From CANMXU01 sp052030545 (GTDB taxonomy: Bacteria; Pseudomonadota; Gammaproteobacteria; Enterobacterales; Alteromonadaceae), in NCBI RefSeq assembly GCF_052030545.1, contig NZ_JBPDIH010000002.1, positions 496,001 to 560,000 on the forward strand: DNA of 64,000 nt, written 5' to 3'. How positions within the stretch are numbered: the stretch's first letter is position 1; the number at the start of each line of letters is the position of its first letter. A program made the position numbers and the translations under genes. Below, one piece after another: positions 54,710-64,000 of the stretch. The notes below the pieces were generated by a model that was not told the origin of the DNA, made no database searches, and saw only the letters and a program-made list of their open reading frames with translations.

Positions 54710-57700
54710 CTATTTATTAATGTGGCGAAGCGAGTTACTGCTCGCCAAATGGCGACCAGTAACTAAAGCAATTAACATTAATAGTAAGAAAATACCCGCT
54801 GAACCGCCGCTAGAGTCTGAACTTGCCTTCTCTTGTGGCTCGTTTGCAACTTCTTCTGATGGACAGTTTTGCGGTACAAAACCTTCTACTGGCAACACTT
54901 CAATATTTAAAATTTGCTCAGCTGCATCAGTTGAGTACTTGCTATCTTGAATACGAATTTTTGCTTGTGTTGAACCTTGGAAGTTTGAACACGTCGCATT
55001 AATAACTAAGTCATCACCCGGTTGTGTACCTAAGGCGGTTACTTTAACGTCTGGGCTTTCAATGAAAACTTCATTAGCAGTATTCGATAAATCTGAATAT
55101 GCTAAAGGTACCGTTTTCGTTTCACCTTGTTTTAAGGTAATCGTTGACGTTTGTGGCGCATTAATGTTCTCACTAACTTCAATCGGTACTATGTACTGTT
55201 GAGTCACACCATCGATGCTAACATCTACTTTTATATCAACGGTTTGACCTGCAGATTTTTCAGTTAATTTCACCCAAGTATTAAATTGAGTTTCACTGTA
55301 CTCTGGACCAACATAATCAAAACAAATTAACAAACCGTCAACTAACCCTTCATCAAGGTTATTGAATAAAGCTGATTGGTTGTAATAACCACCAATTGGT
55401 CCCATACGCGCGCGATAGTCACTAAAGCCGTGAACACCAACACTACCTCTGCCGTCTAACATGTCTAAATTGTCGTAAGCGTACACAATTTCTTTATGAC
55501 CAAGGAAGTTGTTGTATTCAAGATCAATCCATACTTGGAAATCGTATGAATCATCTGCGCGAACACCTTCGCTGCCTTCCAAGAAAGTATTACCTTTTAA
55601 GGTATACGCATTGTCCCATTCCATTAAAATGAGTCGGTTATATTGACCACTAAAGCCAGTTACTGTCATACCTTGGTACAACTCAGGCTTGGTTAAATCG
55701 GTGAAGTTTTCAGGATCTTTTTTAATCACTCGTAATTGATGGTCAAGCGATGCTTTATGTAATGGCGCAAGGCGTATTTCAGGCCATGTTTGGAAGTTAG
55801 GGCCAAAGTAACCTGCCATATTAATTGACGCTTGCCCGTTGAAAGCATCTAAGCCGGCGTCAACAAAACCTAACTGACTAAAGCGTAGTTCGGTAAAGCT
55901 TGCTGGTGCGTTAAGGGTGTTGAAGTCAGCATCGGCGGCAAATGCAAACGCCTTTTGCGTATCCATATAGACTTTTTCGCTCCAACGGCCCATACCTAAT
56001 TCACTTTCAGAACCATACTGGGCACCATAATTCACTAAGCCCCATGAGTTCGGTACTCGTGCAATATCTAAATAACCATAGTTACTTGATTCACCATCAT
56101 AATATTGGCTATTAATGTGGGTACGACAGTATGGGTCGTAAGTATTCGCTAGTGGGTGGCTTTGATAGTCAACATCTTCTGGCAACATTTCTTGTGTCAG
56201 GTTAGTTGTCATGTCATAACGTTTTGCCCAGCGATAAGTGTTTGGCTGAACACCACCAATAACAAAGCTATCGTAGGTTACATCGGCGTATTGAATAAAA
56301 CGACCGTCACCACCGAGTGTGCCCGTTGCATATTGATATAAACCATCTTCATCGGCACTGACTTTTATTTCGAAGTCACGACCGTAACCGGTATGGTTAG
56401 CAGCAAGTTCGATGTCTAGATAAACAAAACCGCCGGCAGCCATATTGCTTCTATGTGGCGTGATAGTAACAATATCGCTTGCTCTATCTAACCTTAATAC
56501 CATAGTGCCAATATCAGATTCGTTTTCACGAGAACCCACTTCCATGTAAGCGAAAGTAGCGTCGCCGTTATTTAAATCAACATCGTAAACTACATCCCAA
56601 GTGCTTTCATAAATACCGTCTACCGAGCTTGGTGCACTTAACACCATATCCGTTGCAGAGTCTTCTGGTATTACTGAAATAGCATAATTGTGGATGTCGT
56701 ACTGACCCGCATTAAAGGTTTCACCTACGCGATTCACGTTTTCTAAAAATACCCAGTATTTACCCGGCTTAGGATCGTGTATGTGACAGAAGTTATTACC
56801 CGCTTCTGAACCCGACCAACACATACCTTCACTAGAAAAGTCTGGCAACATATCTGAGTTGATATCTCGCCCGATAATAACGTGCATCATGCCGTTAAAC
56901 ATACTGCCTTGCGGCGTACCTTCATCACTGTGGCTTGAAAATACTCGCTCTAATACGTCAGCGGTTAATACTTTTGTACCTTCTGGCACATCTACCCAAA
57001 GCAGCTTAACTGAAGTGGCTTTAGATAAATCATCACCAGAAACTAAGCTATAGTTGTAAGTATCGTTAAGGGCTAACTTTGCTTGACCAACCCAAGTACC
57101 ACCCGCATTGGTATTCGCTAATTCAACAATACCATGTCGACCTTGCGATACTTCGCTGCCAGAAACCGTTTCAACATACGATAAGTTACTTGAACGGTAC
57201 AATCTTGCGTCTAATTCATCCGCATCAATATCAGAAGCGATGGTCACAGGAAATTGACCGATATTGGTATTGGCTTTACCTACCGTTACCGCTGGAATTG
57301 CAGGGTCTGCTAATGATAAACCTACTGCTAACTTCATCTCCGGCGTGTTCGGCATTTGTGGAATGATTTGAACTTCACCAAAAACAAAGCCACCACCGTC
57401 GGTATCTTTGCTTACAGAGCGATCGACACGACCAGTAAAGAATATCGTTTGAGTTTCACCCGCTTTTAGTGAGAATTCACTGACTGACGATTCTAACTCA
57501 ACTGAAAGTTCACCTGTGCTAGTACTTACCTGCCAAGTACCATCAACTGTTGCAGTAAAAGTACGAACAAAGTGACATTCTGCAGGACATTCAGCATTAA
57601 ATAAATATGGAACGTTTAGCTGAGATACATCGGCACCCGCTGCTGGGTCTGCGTTGCGCATATTTTCAACTGACTCATCCAACACTAAGCTCGCTTTTGA

Positions 57701-60700
57701 CGCTGCATCAACGTCAATTATACCAGCACCACCGTGGTTATAATCGGTTGGTACACGTTTCATATAAAAGCTAAAGCCAGTGCTCTCATAGTTTTCATTG
57801 TCATCACGAATTGGTTTACCCGTAACAATATCGTACGCCAAGATGTTATCTCTTTCAGACCTAAAGTGATTTGGGTTATTTGGGTCATATTCAGCTTCAG
57901 AGATTGAAACAAATCCCCATTGCGCACGACGGGCCGTTAAAATCATTGCCGAGTCACGCATAGTAGCTGACCAATCTGGACGCGCTTGAACCATTAATGC
58001 CATAGCACCCGTTACATGAGGCGCAGCCATTGAAGTACCCGTTTCAAAAGTCCAATCTGACGATTGACTGCCGATACCAAAGTAAGCTTGATCTGACCAA
58101 GGAGCATAGATATTCATACCCGGCGCAGTAACCATAGGTGACATGATATTAGGGTTATACCAATGTGGACCGTATGAACTAAAACCAGCCATATGATCTA
58201 ACATAGATGGATCAGAACCAATCAAACGATACGTGCTTGGCATTATAATTTGATGGTTTTCACCTTCTTCCATAAATGGTTTAAATTTCGAAACCCAAGT
58301 TGTGTTATTGATGTGCATGTAAGGAATTGGAGCAGCTACAGTATATAAATTGTTACCACTGTATTCCCTGTCATCGTTGTATAAAATAGCCCCTGCTGCA
58401 CATTCGCTTGGCTTAACACCTTCTTCTATCTCGTCTTCACTTGGCATAACGTCACAAGCACCAGCAACGTTATACATTTTTTCATAAATGTTTAAGCCGC
58501 CACCATTGCCACGTGCACACATGATGATTTTGCCGTTAAATGAGAAATCTTCAATTTCACCTGTGGCTTCATTATATGTTTGCCAGTTTTCTAGGTTTTC
58601 ACAGTAGTAATCATTTTCGTAGCGCGAAAGAATTGGCTCAGCAGCAAAAGAACCCGTAGAACTTGTTGATACTGGCGTCGATGCACTGTTTGTTTCTTTA
58701 CTAGTCGCTGCAGCAGAGCTTACCGAGTTAGAGGTAAATTCGTCACCGGCTTCTTCGATCGCGATAGGCGTTTGGTTTGAAACGTAGTTACAGTTACCTT
58801 CTGCACAACAAGCGCCTGCGATTGGATCTTCAATTTCACCGGCTCTATCAACAATACCACTGGCAACTTCAGGGTAAACACCGTACGAACAACATAAACC
58901 TGCAGAAGCGCCTGATTTACCAATATGCGTGCTCACACATTGACTAACCGCTTGCGTTACACCTTCACAGGCGTAGTGGTTTAAACCGTTATTGTCTTCT
59001 TCAAATTGTTCATCATAAATGCCGTATTCTTTGCCTTCACAAATAGACTCAATCGCGTTAATCGTTTCATCATCGTATACACATTTATCGTTTTCTAATA
59101 TTTCACCAAATTTACAACCGGTGGTTTCAGGATCACGCTCTGGATCTGGACCGTCTAACGATAAACACTCAAGTGATACTGGATCTCTGAACTCTTCATC
59201 ACTACACATTTGATAACAGTAGCCATCGATAAGCTCGTCACCAAGTTCACAGGTCGGTTGAAGTGAACAATCACCAACAATACAAGCACCATGATTGGCG
59301 GCAAGAATAATAGATGTTAATACAGGCTCGCCATTGTCATCTTCAACAGTGCCTGAAATGCTTGTCGCGTAACCGAATATATCTAACAAGTCATATTCAA
59401 CACCATCTCGCATCGCTTCAATTTTAGCGCCACTGCGAAGATCGTCATTATTTTCAATAAATTCATGACGACCTAGGCTACTTGCGCCAACACTTAAGAT
59501 CCAAGGTGCGCCGTAACTTGTGTTGTTAACACCCGCGTTACCCGAGGCCGCAATAGAATGCATACCCACTTCACGCGCATTTAACATCGCTAGTGCAAAT
59601 GCACTTTGGTACGGGTCAAACGGACCACCGCCAAGGGAGAAGTTCATCACGTCAACGCCATCTTGCATGCCATCTTCAACTGATTGCACCATGGCATCAG
59701 CTAAACAGCCGCCCCAAATAGTGGATGGAATACAGACTTGATAAGAAATAATATTAGCGCGTGGTGCAACACCACTTGCATCACCTAAAGGCTGTTTTGA
59801 ACCAACAACACCTGGGCCTTCTTTGTATTGTCTAAATAAATAATCGACATTGGCGATGGCATTACCTGCAGAAGTACCTGCAGTATGTGAACCATGGCCA
59901 TTATAATCTTCACCGCGGCCTTCACCTAAGGTACCAGTATAAACATTAATATCAGCGCCTCTTTCAACGGCCATTTCAATTAACTCAGCTTGATTTAACA
60001 CTGAAGTAATTGATTTGTATGAACGCACACCGATGAGCTTGTCGTTACACAAATGCGATAAGGTTGCCTTTTGACAATCACCTACGTATACACCTTGACC
60101 CATCGGGTTGGTAAAATTGTAAGGATCGGCAGTCGTCCACTCAACGCCTGAGTCGTCGGTATAAGTAAGTTCACCACCAAAATCATGGAACGACGGGTGG
60201 TCAGTGTTAATACCGGTATCCGCAACACCAACAATAATACCTTCACCTTTAAAACCAGCAGCCCACATTTCGTCAGCTTTGATATGGTTATTGCCAGACG
60301 GTGCATTTTTTAAGATGTTACCGCTGTTATTGACTTCTACCGTTTGTGGCTGGAAAGTTTTAACACGTTCAATAAATTGTACTTGAGATAGTTGAGACAA
60401 GGTACGTGCTTGCTCTTGCGTCATACTGGCGGTAATCGCATTTAACGCATGTGTTAAATTCAGCTTCGCTGTAATTGAAACACCGGCAGTGCGTGCGGCT
60501 TGCACAAAACTGTCTTGTTGACTTAATAGATAACTTTGATACGCATCTACACGGCTTTTATAGTCACTAGTGCTAAGCAAACGTTTTAAGGTATTGCCTT
60601 TAACACTACTGTTGCTGCTAAGAACTGATTTAACACCTGCTGCAGCTTCTTGCTCTTGTAAGAATGCTTTAGGATTAGTGGCTAAATATCCTTTTACTCC

Positions 60701-61093
60701 ACCTTGGTACGCTGGAATAGCAGGCTCTGATAAAACAACAAAATAGTCGTTTTCGCCGCTAATGTCTTGCTCTTCAATAAACTTCGCACGCTTGTTAACT
60801 GTTTTGTTAACCTTGCTTTGATCGTCGTACATGCCAGTAATACGGCTTGTATAAACAGGTTTATTTGCTGACATTGCAGGAAGCACGTCGACTTGTTCAA
60901 ACTCACTACGGTTTTGTAATGACTCTGGCAATATCGATGGTGCAGTATCCCATGGTGAATTAGATGGTAAACCGAGTGGGTTTACCGCTTCAATTACTGT
61001 TTCCTGCCCAGTATGACTATTAGCAACTGCAGTGCAGATACCAGCAGCATAGAGTGCGGAGGCACATAGCCCTAATACTTTAGTTATCTTCAT
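54710..61093 (-). CDS. Giant secreted subtilisin-like protease with Cys-rich insert and GlyGly-CTERM tail
   Basis: 2127 residues from ATG 61093 (MKITKVLGLC). Signal peptide to about 26, I9-like propeptide (about 110-245), catalytic Asp292 (VADTGINTDHP), His400 (YNGHGSHTAG) and Ser1021 (ETGTSMAAPH). About 620 residues separate His from Ser, far more than in a plain subtilase. The insertion contains a Cys-rich block of about 17-20 cysteines (about 595-800; PTCELGDELIDGYC, LCCSYGVYPEV, GACCAEGNC) and PA-like segments. After the catalytic domain come about 1000 residues of beta-rich domains. The tail SSGGSAGIFLLLMLIALVTG then RH... is the GlyGly-CTERM sorting signal. Operon leader for the two lipoproteins. 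Confidence 0.92.
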   Translation of the reverse strand: MKITKVLGLCASALYAAGICTAVANSHTGQETVIEAVNPLGLPSNSPWDTAPSILPESLQNRSEFEQVDVLPAMSANKPVYTSRITGMYDDQSKVNKTVNKRAKFIEEQDISGENDYFVVLSEPAIPAYQGGVKGYLATNPKAFLQEQEAAAGVKSVLSSNSSVKGNTLKRLLSTSDYKSRVDAYQSYLLSQQDSFVQAARTAGVSITAKLNLTHALNAITASMTQEQARTLSQLSQVQFIERVKTFQPQTVEVNNSGNILKNAPSGNNHIKADEMWAAGFKGEGIIVGVADTGINTDHPSFHDFGGELTYTDDSGVEWTTADPYNFTNPMGQGVYVGDCQKATLSHLCNDKLIGVRSYKSITSVLNQAELIEMAVERGADINVYTGTLGEGRGEDYNGHGSHTAGTSAGNAIANVDYLFRQYKEGPGVVGSKQPLGDASGVAPRANIISYQVCIPSTIWGGCLADAMVQSVEDGMQDGVDVMNFSLGGGPFDPYQSAFALAMLNAREVGMHSIAASGNAGVNNTSYGAPWILSVGASSLGRHEFIENNDDLRSGAKIEAMRDGVEYDLLDIFGYATSISGTVEDDNGEPVLTSIILAANHGACIVGDCSLQPTCELGDELIDGYCYQMCSDEEFRDPVSLECLSLDGPDPERDPETTGCKFGEILENDKCVYDDETINAIESICEGKEYGIYDEQFEEDNNGLNHYACEGVTQAVSQCVSTHIGKSGASAGLCCSYGVYPEVASGIVDRAGEIEDPIAGACCAEGNCNYVSNQTPIAIEEAGDEFTSNSVSSAAATSKETNSASTPVSTSSTGSFAAEPILSRYENDYYCENLENWQTYNEATGEIEDFSFNGKIIMCARGNGGGLNIYEKMYNVAGACDVMPSEDEIEEGVKPSECAAGAILYNDDREYSGNNLYTVAAPIPYMHINNTTWVSKFKPFMEEGENHQIIMPSTYRLIGSDPSMLDHMAGFSSYGPHWYNPNIMSPMVTAPGMNIYAPWSDQAYFGIGSQSSDWTFETGTSMAAPHVTGAMALMVQARPDWSATMRDSAMILTARRAQWGFVSISEAEYDPNNPNHFRSERDNILAYDIVTGKPIRDDNENYESTGFSFYMKRVPTDYNHGGAGIIDVDAASKASLVLDESVENMRNADPAAGADVSQLNVPYLFNAECPAECHFVRTFTATVDGTWQVSTSTGELSVELESSVSEFSLKAGETQTIFFTGRVDRSVSKDTDGGGFVFGEVQIIPQMPNTPEMKLAVGLSLADPAIPAVTVGKANTNIGQFPVTIASDIDADELDARLYRSSNLSYVETVSGSEVSQGRHGIVELANTNAGGTWVGQAKLALNDTYNYSLVSGDDLSKATSVKLLWVDVPEGTKVLTADVLERVFSSHSDEGTPQGSMFNGMMHVIIGRDINSDMLPDFSSEGMCWSGSEAGNNFCHIHDPKPGKYWVFLENVNRVGETFNAGQYDIHNYAISVIPEDSATDMVLSAPSSVDGIYESTWDVVYDVDLNNGDATFAYMEVGSRENESDIGTMVLRLDRASDIVTITPHRSNMAAGGFVYLDIELAANHTGYGRDFEIKVSADEDGLYQYATGTLGGDGRFIQYADVTYDSFVIGGVQPNTYRWAKRYDMTTNLTQEMLPEDVDYQSHPLANTYDPYCRTHINSQYYDGESSNYGYLDIARVPNSWGLVNYGAQYGSESELGMGRWSEKVYMDTQKAFAFAADADFNTLNAPASFTELRFSQLGFVDAGLDAFNGQASINMAGYFGPNFQTWPEIRLAPLHKASLDHQLRVIKKDPENFTDLTKPELYQGMTVTGFSGQYNRLILMEWDNAYTLKGNTFLEGSEGVRADDSYDFQVWIDLEYNNFLGHKEIVYAYDNLDMLDGRGSVGVHGFSDYRARMGPIGGYYNQSALFNNLDEGLVDGLLICFDYVGPEYSETQFNTWVKLTEKSAGQTVDIKVDVSIDGVTQQYIVPIEVSENINAPQTSTITLKQGETKTVPLAYSDLSNTANEVFIESPDVKVTALGTQPGDDLVINATCSNFQGSTQAKIRIQDSKYSTDAAEQILNIEVLPVEGFVPQNCPSEEVANEPQEKASSDSSGGSAGIFLLLMLIALVTGRHLASSNSLRHINK

Positions 61094-61246
61094 AAATAAC
61101 AACTTATATCTCTTGTTATAATTACTTTCGCTTTAAAAAAAGCAGCCAGATTTATTCCCAGTAACTACGTTAATACAACTAAGAGTTAAAGATTGTGAAA
61201 AAATGTTAAACCGCAGGAGTGACAATGGCTTTAACTAAATTTGGAA

Positions 61247-61274
61247 GAAAAAAAAGGCGCATAAACTGCGCCTT
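61247..61274 (-). terminator. Terminator of the M16 protease gene
   Basis: Stem AAGGCGCA/TGCGCCTT with a 5-base loop, followed on the minus strand by TTTTTTTTTCTTCC, 22 bp after the M16 stop. Confidence 0.93.
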
Positions 61275-61296
61275 AGTGGGGTTTTAATGCTTTTTG

Positions 61297-64000
61297 TTAC
61301 TCAAAAGTACCCGCTTTAAAGATGTTCATTTCTTTATTGGCGATGTATTTGTTAAACGCAGCATTAACCGTCGCTAAATCAAGCGATTTAATCGCCTGTG
61401 TTTGCTGATTAAAATACGCTAAACCTTGTGCTTTATCCGTCGCGGTTAACAAGACGCTTGGCATACTCGCATCGTTAGCCCAACTGCGATTTACCGAAGC
61501 GATATGACCAGCAATAGCTTGCTGTAATTCTTCTTCAGTAAAGCCTTGTGCTTTAACCTTTTCTAACTCTTCACGGTAGGCGGCGATGGCTTTGTCCATA
61601 TTTTCTGGTGCCGCAATCGCATAAGCCCAATACAAACCTTTATCGTCTTTATCTGACAAAGAAAGCCCTGCACCAACCGAATAACTGTAGCCTTCTTTCA
61701 CGCGTATACGTTCACCTATACGTGAATTAAAGCTACCGCCACCAAAAATAGACGTGGCAATTTTAAGGGCCGGATAATCAGGGTGTTCTGTGTTTAAACC
61801 CACCAAATGAATACTGTAAAACGATGCATTGGCTTTGTCTGGAATATGCGTACTTACCACTTTGCCTGTTACATCGTTAACCGACATCGTTAAGTATTGG
61901 TACGGCACATCTGAGTCAATTGCCACTAGCGCTTTATTTAACTTAGCCACGATTTCTTCGCTATCAACATGACCAACAATGGCGATTTTTCCATGAGCTG
62001 TGGTTATTTGATTTTGCATTATGGCTTGCATGTCTTGGCGCGTTACCGCGTTAATGGCGGCAATTTTTTCATCGGTCGTTAAAAAGGCTTTTGGATGATC
62101 CTTTTTGTAGTTACGAATGGTTTTCATAAAATTAGCTTGTGCAACAGCACCAGGGTCGTTACGTTTTGCTTCTAATGCTGACACCGAGGCACGTTTTGCA
62201 ATTGCTAATTCTTGCTCTGGAAAACTTGCTTGAGTTAATAATTCATTTAGTAAATCAAGCGTTTCGTTTAAGTGCTGTTTTTTAACTTTAAAACCAACGT
62301 TAAGTTCGCCGCGGCTTGCTGAAATCATTAAACGGGTGTTTAACGCATCCAGTTTATCGGCAATTGCTTCTTTAGTTAAGTTATTGGTACCTGATAACAA
62401 TTGGCTGGCCATAAAGTTCATCGCCGTTTCTTGCGACGATAGTGAGGCTAGGTTACCAAACGGAAAGTTCATGCTAACGTGAATTAGATCACCGCGCAGT
62501 TGCTTTGGATAAATACTGACTTTTGCGCCATTAGCTAAAGTCGTCTGTTTTAGTCTCGCTTCAATATTGGCAACGGTATTGTCGTACACTTCACCGGCAA
62601 CCACTTGTTCTTTGCCTTTGTAACCAGCTAAAACGTCATTTAACGATTTAGGTGCTTCTAACTCAGCACGCTTTGGCGTTTTTGTTGGAATAAATAGTCC
62701 TGAGGTACGGTTACTTTGAATAAGGTATTTTTGCGCCACTTGCTGAACTTGCTCGGCGGTGACTTTTTCAACTAAGTCTCTGTGGTAAAACATGTAACGA
62801 TAATCGCCTTTGGCGATGTATTCCGACAGTTCCATACCAATTTGGGCAACGTCAGTAAACTGCTGTTCACTGTTTGATAACCAAGTACGAATGGCACGTT
62901 GTACTTCTTCTTCGGTCACCGGTTCTTCGCTTATGCCTTCAACCATGGTAATAAGTTGCTGTTGAATACTTTCAATATCGCTATCAGCATTTTGCCCGTT
63001 AGCAAAAAAGTAAAACTGTGAGCTGTCTTTTAGCAAAATTGGGAATGAAAAGGCACTCGCAGCAACACCCGTTTCTACAAGTTTTGAACGAAGTCGACCG
63101 CGGGCACGATCTGAGAAAATAAGATTAAGCACATCAACTGCAGCCGTATCTTGGTGCGTTGCCGACGGCAAATGATACATCAGCGCCGCTACCGGCAAAT
63201 CGCCATTTCGACGAATGGTCACCGAGCGCTCACCGTCTTGTGTTGGTTCAGCTGTGTATAATTGCTCAATTGGCGTGTTTGGTTTAACTAATTTGCCAAA
63301 CTCTTTTTCGATCAATGCTTTGGTTTGTTCTTTGTCAAAACGACCAGCAACAGTTAACACCGCATTATCAGGACGATAATGGGTATTATAAAACGCGCGA
63401 AGTTTTTCAAACGGGAAGTTTTCGACATCAGAGCGCGCGCCTATGGTTGAGTTAGCATAATTATGCCATAAAAAACCCATCGAATTTAAACGCGCAAGCA
63501 TAATGCGTGTTGGGTTATTTTCCCCACGTTCCATTTCGTTGCGTACAACCGTCATTTCACTTTTTAACTGCGGCTCGGTAAAGGTAGCGTTTACCATACG
63601 ATCCGCTTCCATGCCTAACGCCCAAGCAAGGGTTTCAGGGTTAGCATCGAATAATTCAAAGTAGTTAGTTCTGTCTGACCAGGTAGTGGCATTGGTTTGC
63701 ATACCGCGTTTTTTAAACTGCGTATTTACATCAGGGTATGCGGTACTGCCTTTAAACAACATGTGCTCTAGCAAGTGCGCCATGCCGGTTTCACCATATT
63801 TTTCATGCACTGAACCAACACGGTAAGTAATATTCACTAAGCTTTTTGATTGCGAAGGGTCGGGAAATAATAACACTTTTAAGCCATTGGCTAATTGGTA
63901 CTCTTCAATGCCTTCAACCGTTCTAACATACGTTAATTCACTTGAAACAGGCGATGCTGCAACAGGGCCTTGGCTAGCAATATATTCACTGGTTAAACTA
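61297..64000 (-). CDS. M16 zinc metalloprotease (pitrilysin family), 5' end outside window
   Basis: At least 901 residues; the frame stays open to the window end, so the GTG at 63876 is an internal codon (upstream residues EYQLANGLK precede it, as in M16 proteins). Inverted zinc motif HLLEH in the first domain, followed by the downstream Glu region. A second, inactive M16 domain fills the C-terminal half (from about FPFGNLASL). Two-domain zinc proteases of this kind act in the periplasm or at the outer membrane. Transcribed toward the giant protease but closed by its own terminator. Confidence 0.93.
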   Translation of the reverse strand, partial: SLTSEYIASQGPVAASPVSSELTYVRTVEGIEEYQLANGLKVLLFPDPSQSKSLVNITYRVGSVHEKYGETGMAHLLEHMLFKGSTAYPDVNTQFKKRGMQTNATTWSDRTNYFELFDANPETLAWALGMEADRMVNATFTEPQLKSEMTVVRNEMERGENNPTRIMLARLNSMGFLWHNYANSTIGARSDVENFPFEKLRAFYNTHYRPDNAVLTVAGRFDKEQTKALIEKEFGKLVKPNTPIEQLYTAEPTQDGERSVTIRRNGDLPVAALMYHLPSATHQDTAAVDVLNLIFSDRARGRLRSKLVETGVAASAFSFPILLKDSSQFYFFANGQNADSDIESIQQQLITMVEGISEEPVTEEEVQRAIRTWLSNSEQQFTDVAQIGMELSEYIAKGDYRYMFYHRDLVEKVTAEQVQQVAQKYLIQSNRTSGLFIPTKTPKRAELEAPKSLNDVLAGYKGKEQVVAGEVYDNTVANIEARLKQTTLANGAKVSIYPKQLRGDLIHVSMNFPFGNLASLSSQETAMNFMASQLLSGTNNLTKEAIADKLDALNTRLMISASRGELNVGFKVKKQHLNETLDLLNELLTQASFPEQELAIAKRASVSALEAKRNDPGAVAQANFMKTIRNYKKDHPKAFLTTDEKIAAINAVTRQDMQAIMQNQITTAHGKIAIVGHVDSEEIVAKLNKALVAIDSDVPYQYLTMSVNDVTGKVVSTHIPDKANASFYSIHLVGLNTEHPDYPALKIATSIFGGGSFNSRIGERIRVKEGYSYSVGAGLSLSDKDDKGLYWAYAIAAPENMDKAIAAYREELEKVKAQGFTEEELQQAIAGHIASVNRSWANDASMPSVLLTATDKAQGLAYFNQQTQAIKSLDLATVNAAFNKYIANKEMNIFKAGTFE

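Noticed and set aside
54720..61102. Several plus-strand open frames inside the giant protease gene
   Set aside because: The minus-strand frame has clear catalytic motifs and sorting signals throughout; the others are short shadows.

Overview
The window is chromosomal DNA from a marine gammaproteobacterium of the Alteromonadales, most likely a Colwellia/Thalassotalea-type organism (Colwelliaceae). The sequence is AT-rich. It carries the conserved order rnpB - rsmI/lpoA/yraN/diaA/dolP - sspBA - petCBA - rpsI/rplM and zapE/zapG/degQ/degS. It also encodes large secreted subtilases with GlyGly-CTERM tails, typical of marine members of this group. The genus is an inference from gene content, not a database match. 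No tRNA, prophage, integron or CRISPR array was seen.

Layout. 1-4528: the end of an unknown gene, then a transmembrane Ser/Thr kinase with TPRs and an FHA/winged-helix protein. 4769-7275: cobyrinate diamide synthase and a BtuM-like membrane protein behind a cobalamin riboswitch. 7459-12264: a periplasmic oxidation cluster (cytochrome c, beta-propeller, DUF1080) divergent from a membrane-anchored winged-helix regulator. 12420-14066: a SulP transporter. 14435-17541: a Fur-box-preceded siderophore receptor with its PiuC-type dioxygenase. 17588-27587: housekeeping block (RNase P RNA, rsmI, lpoA, yraN, diaA, dolP, sspAB, cytochrome bc1, ribosomal proteins L13 and S9). 28031-31024: a split B12-dependent ribonucleotide reductase with a pair of NrdR boxes. 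31293-37416: zapE, zapG, degQ, degS, a radical SAM protein and folA.

37660-64000 is the accessory, envelope-oriented half. It holds a subtilase with a GlyGly-CTERM tail, dsbC, a Cys-rich RCC1-like lipoprotein, and a four-gene operon of MipA/OmpV, DUF3019, response regulator and histidine kinase. A RAYT transposase follows, surrounded by five REPIN-like palindromes of about 78 bp. Next comes a three-gene operon made of a 2127-residue subtilase and two lipoproteins, and finally an M16 protease cut by the window end.

Connections. Cobalamin links two distant loci: riboswitch-controlled corrinoid genes, and NrdJ, which needs adenosylcobalamin. The envelope half looks like a surface or secreted proteolysis set. 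Two GlyGly-CTERM subtilases (expected clients of type II secretion and rhombosortase, neither in the window) sit with Cys-paired, Ca-binding-repeat lipoproteins and the disulfide isomerase DsbC. Two arrays of short AAGCT-type words abut the stop codons of nrdJb, dsbC and the first subtilase, and one has become part of that subtilase's coding tail. The most system-like candidates are the giant subtilase/lipoprotein operon, the kinase-FHA regulator pair, and the gene-end repeat arrays.
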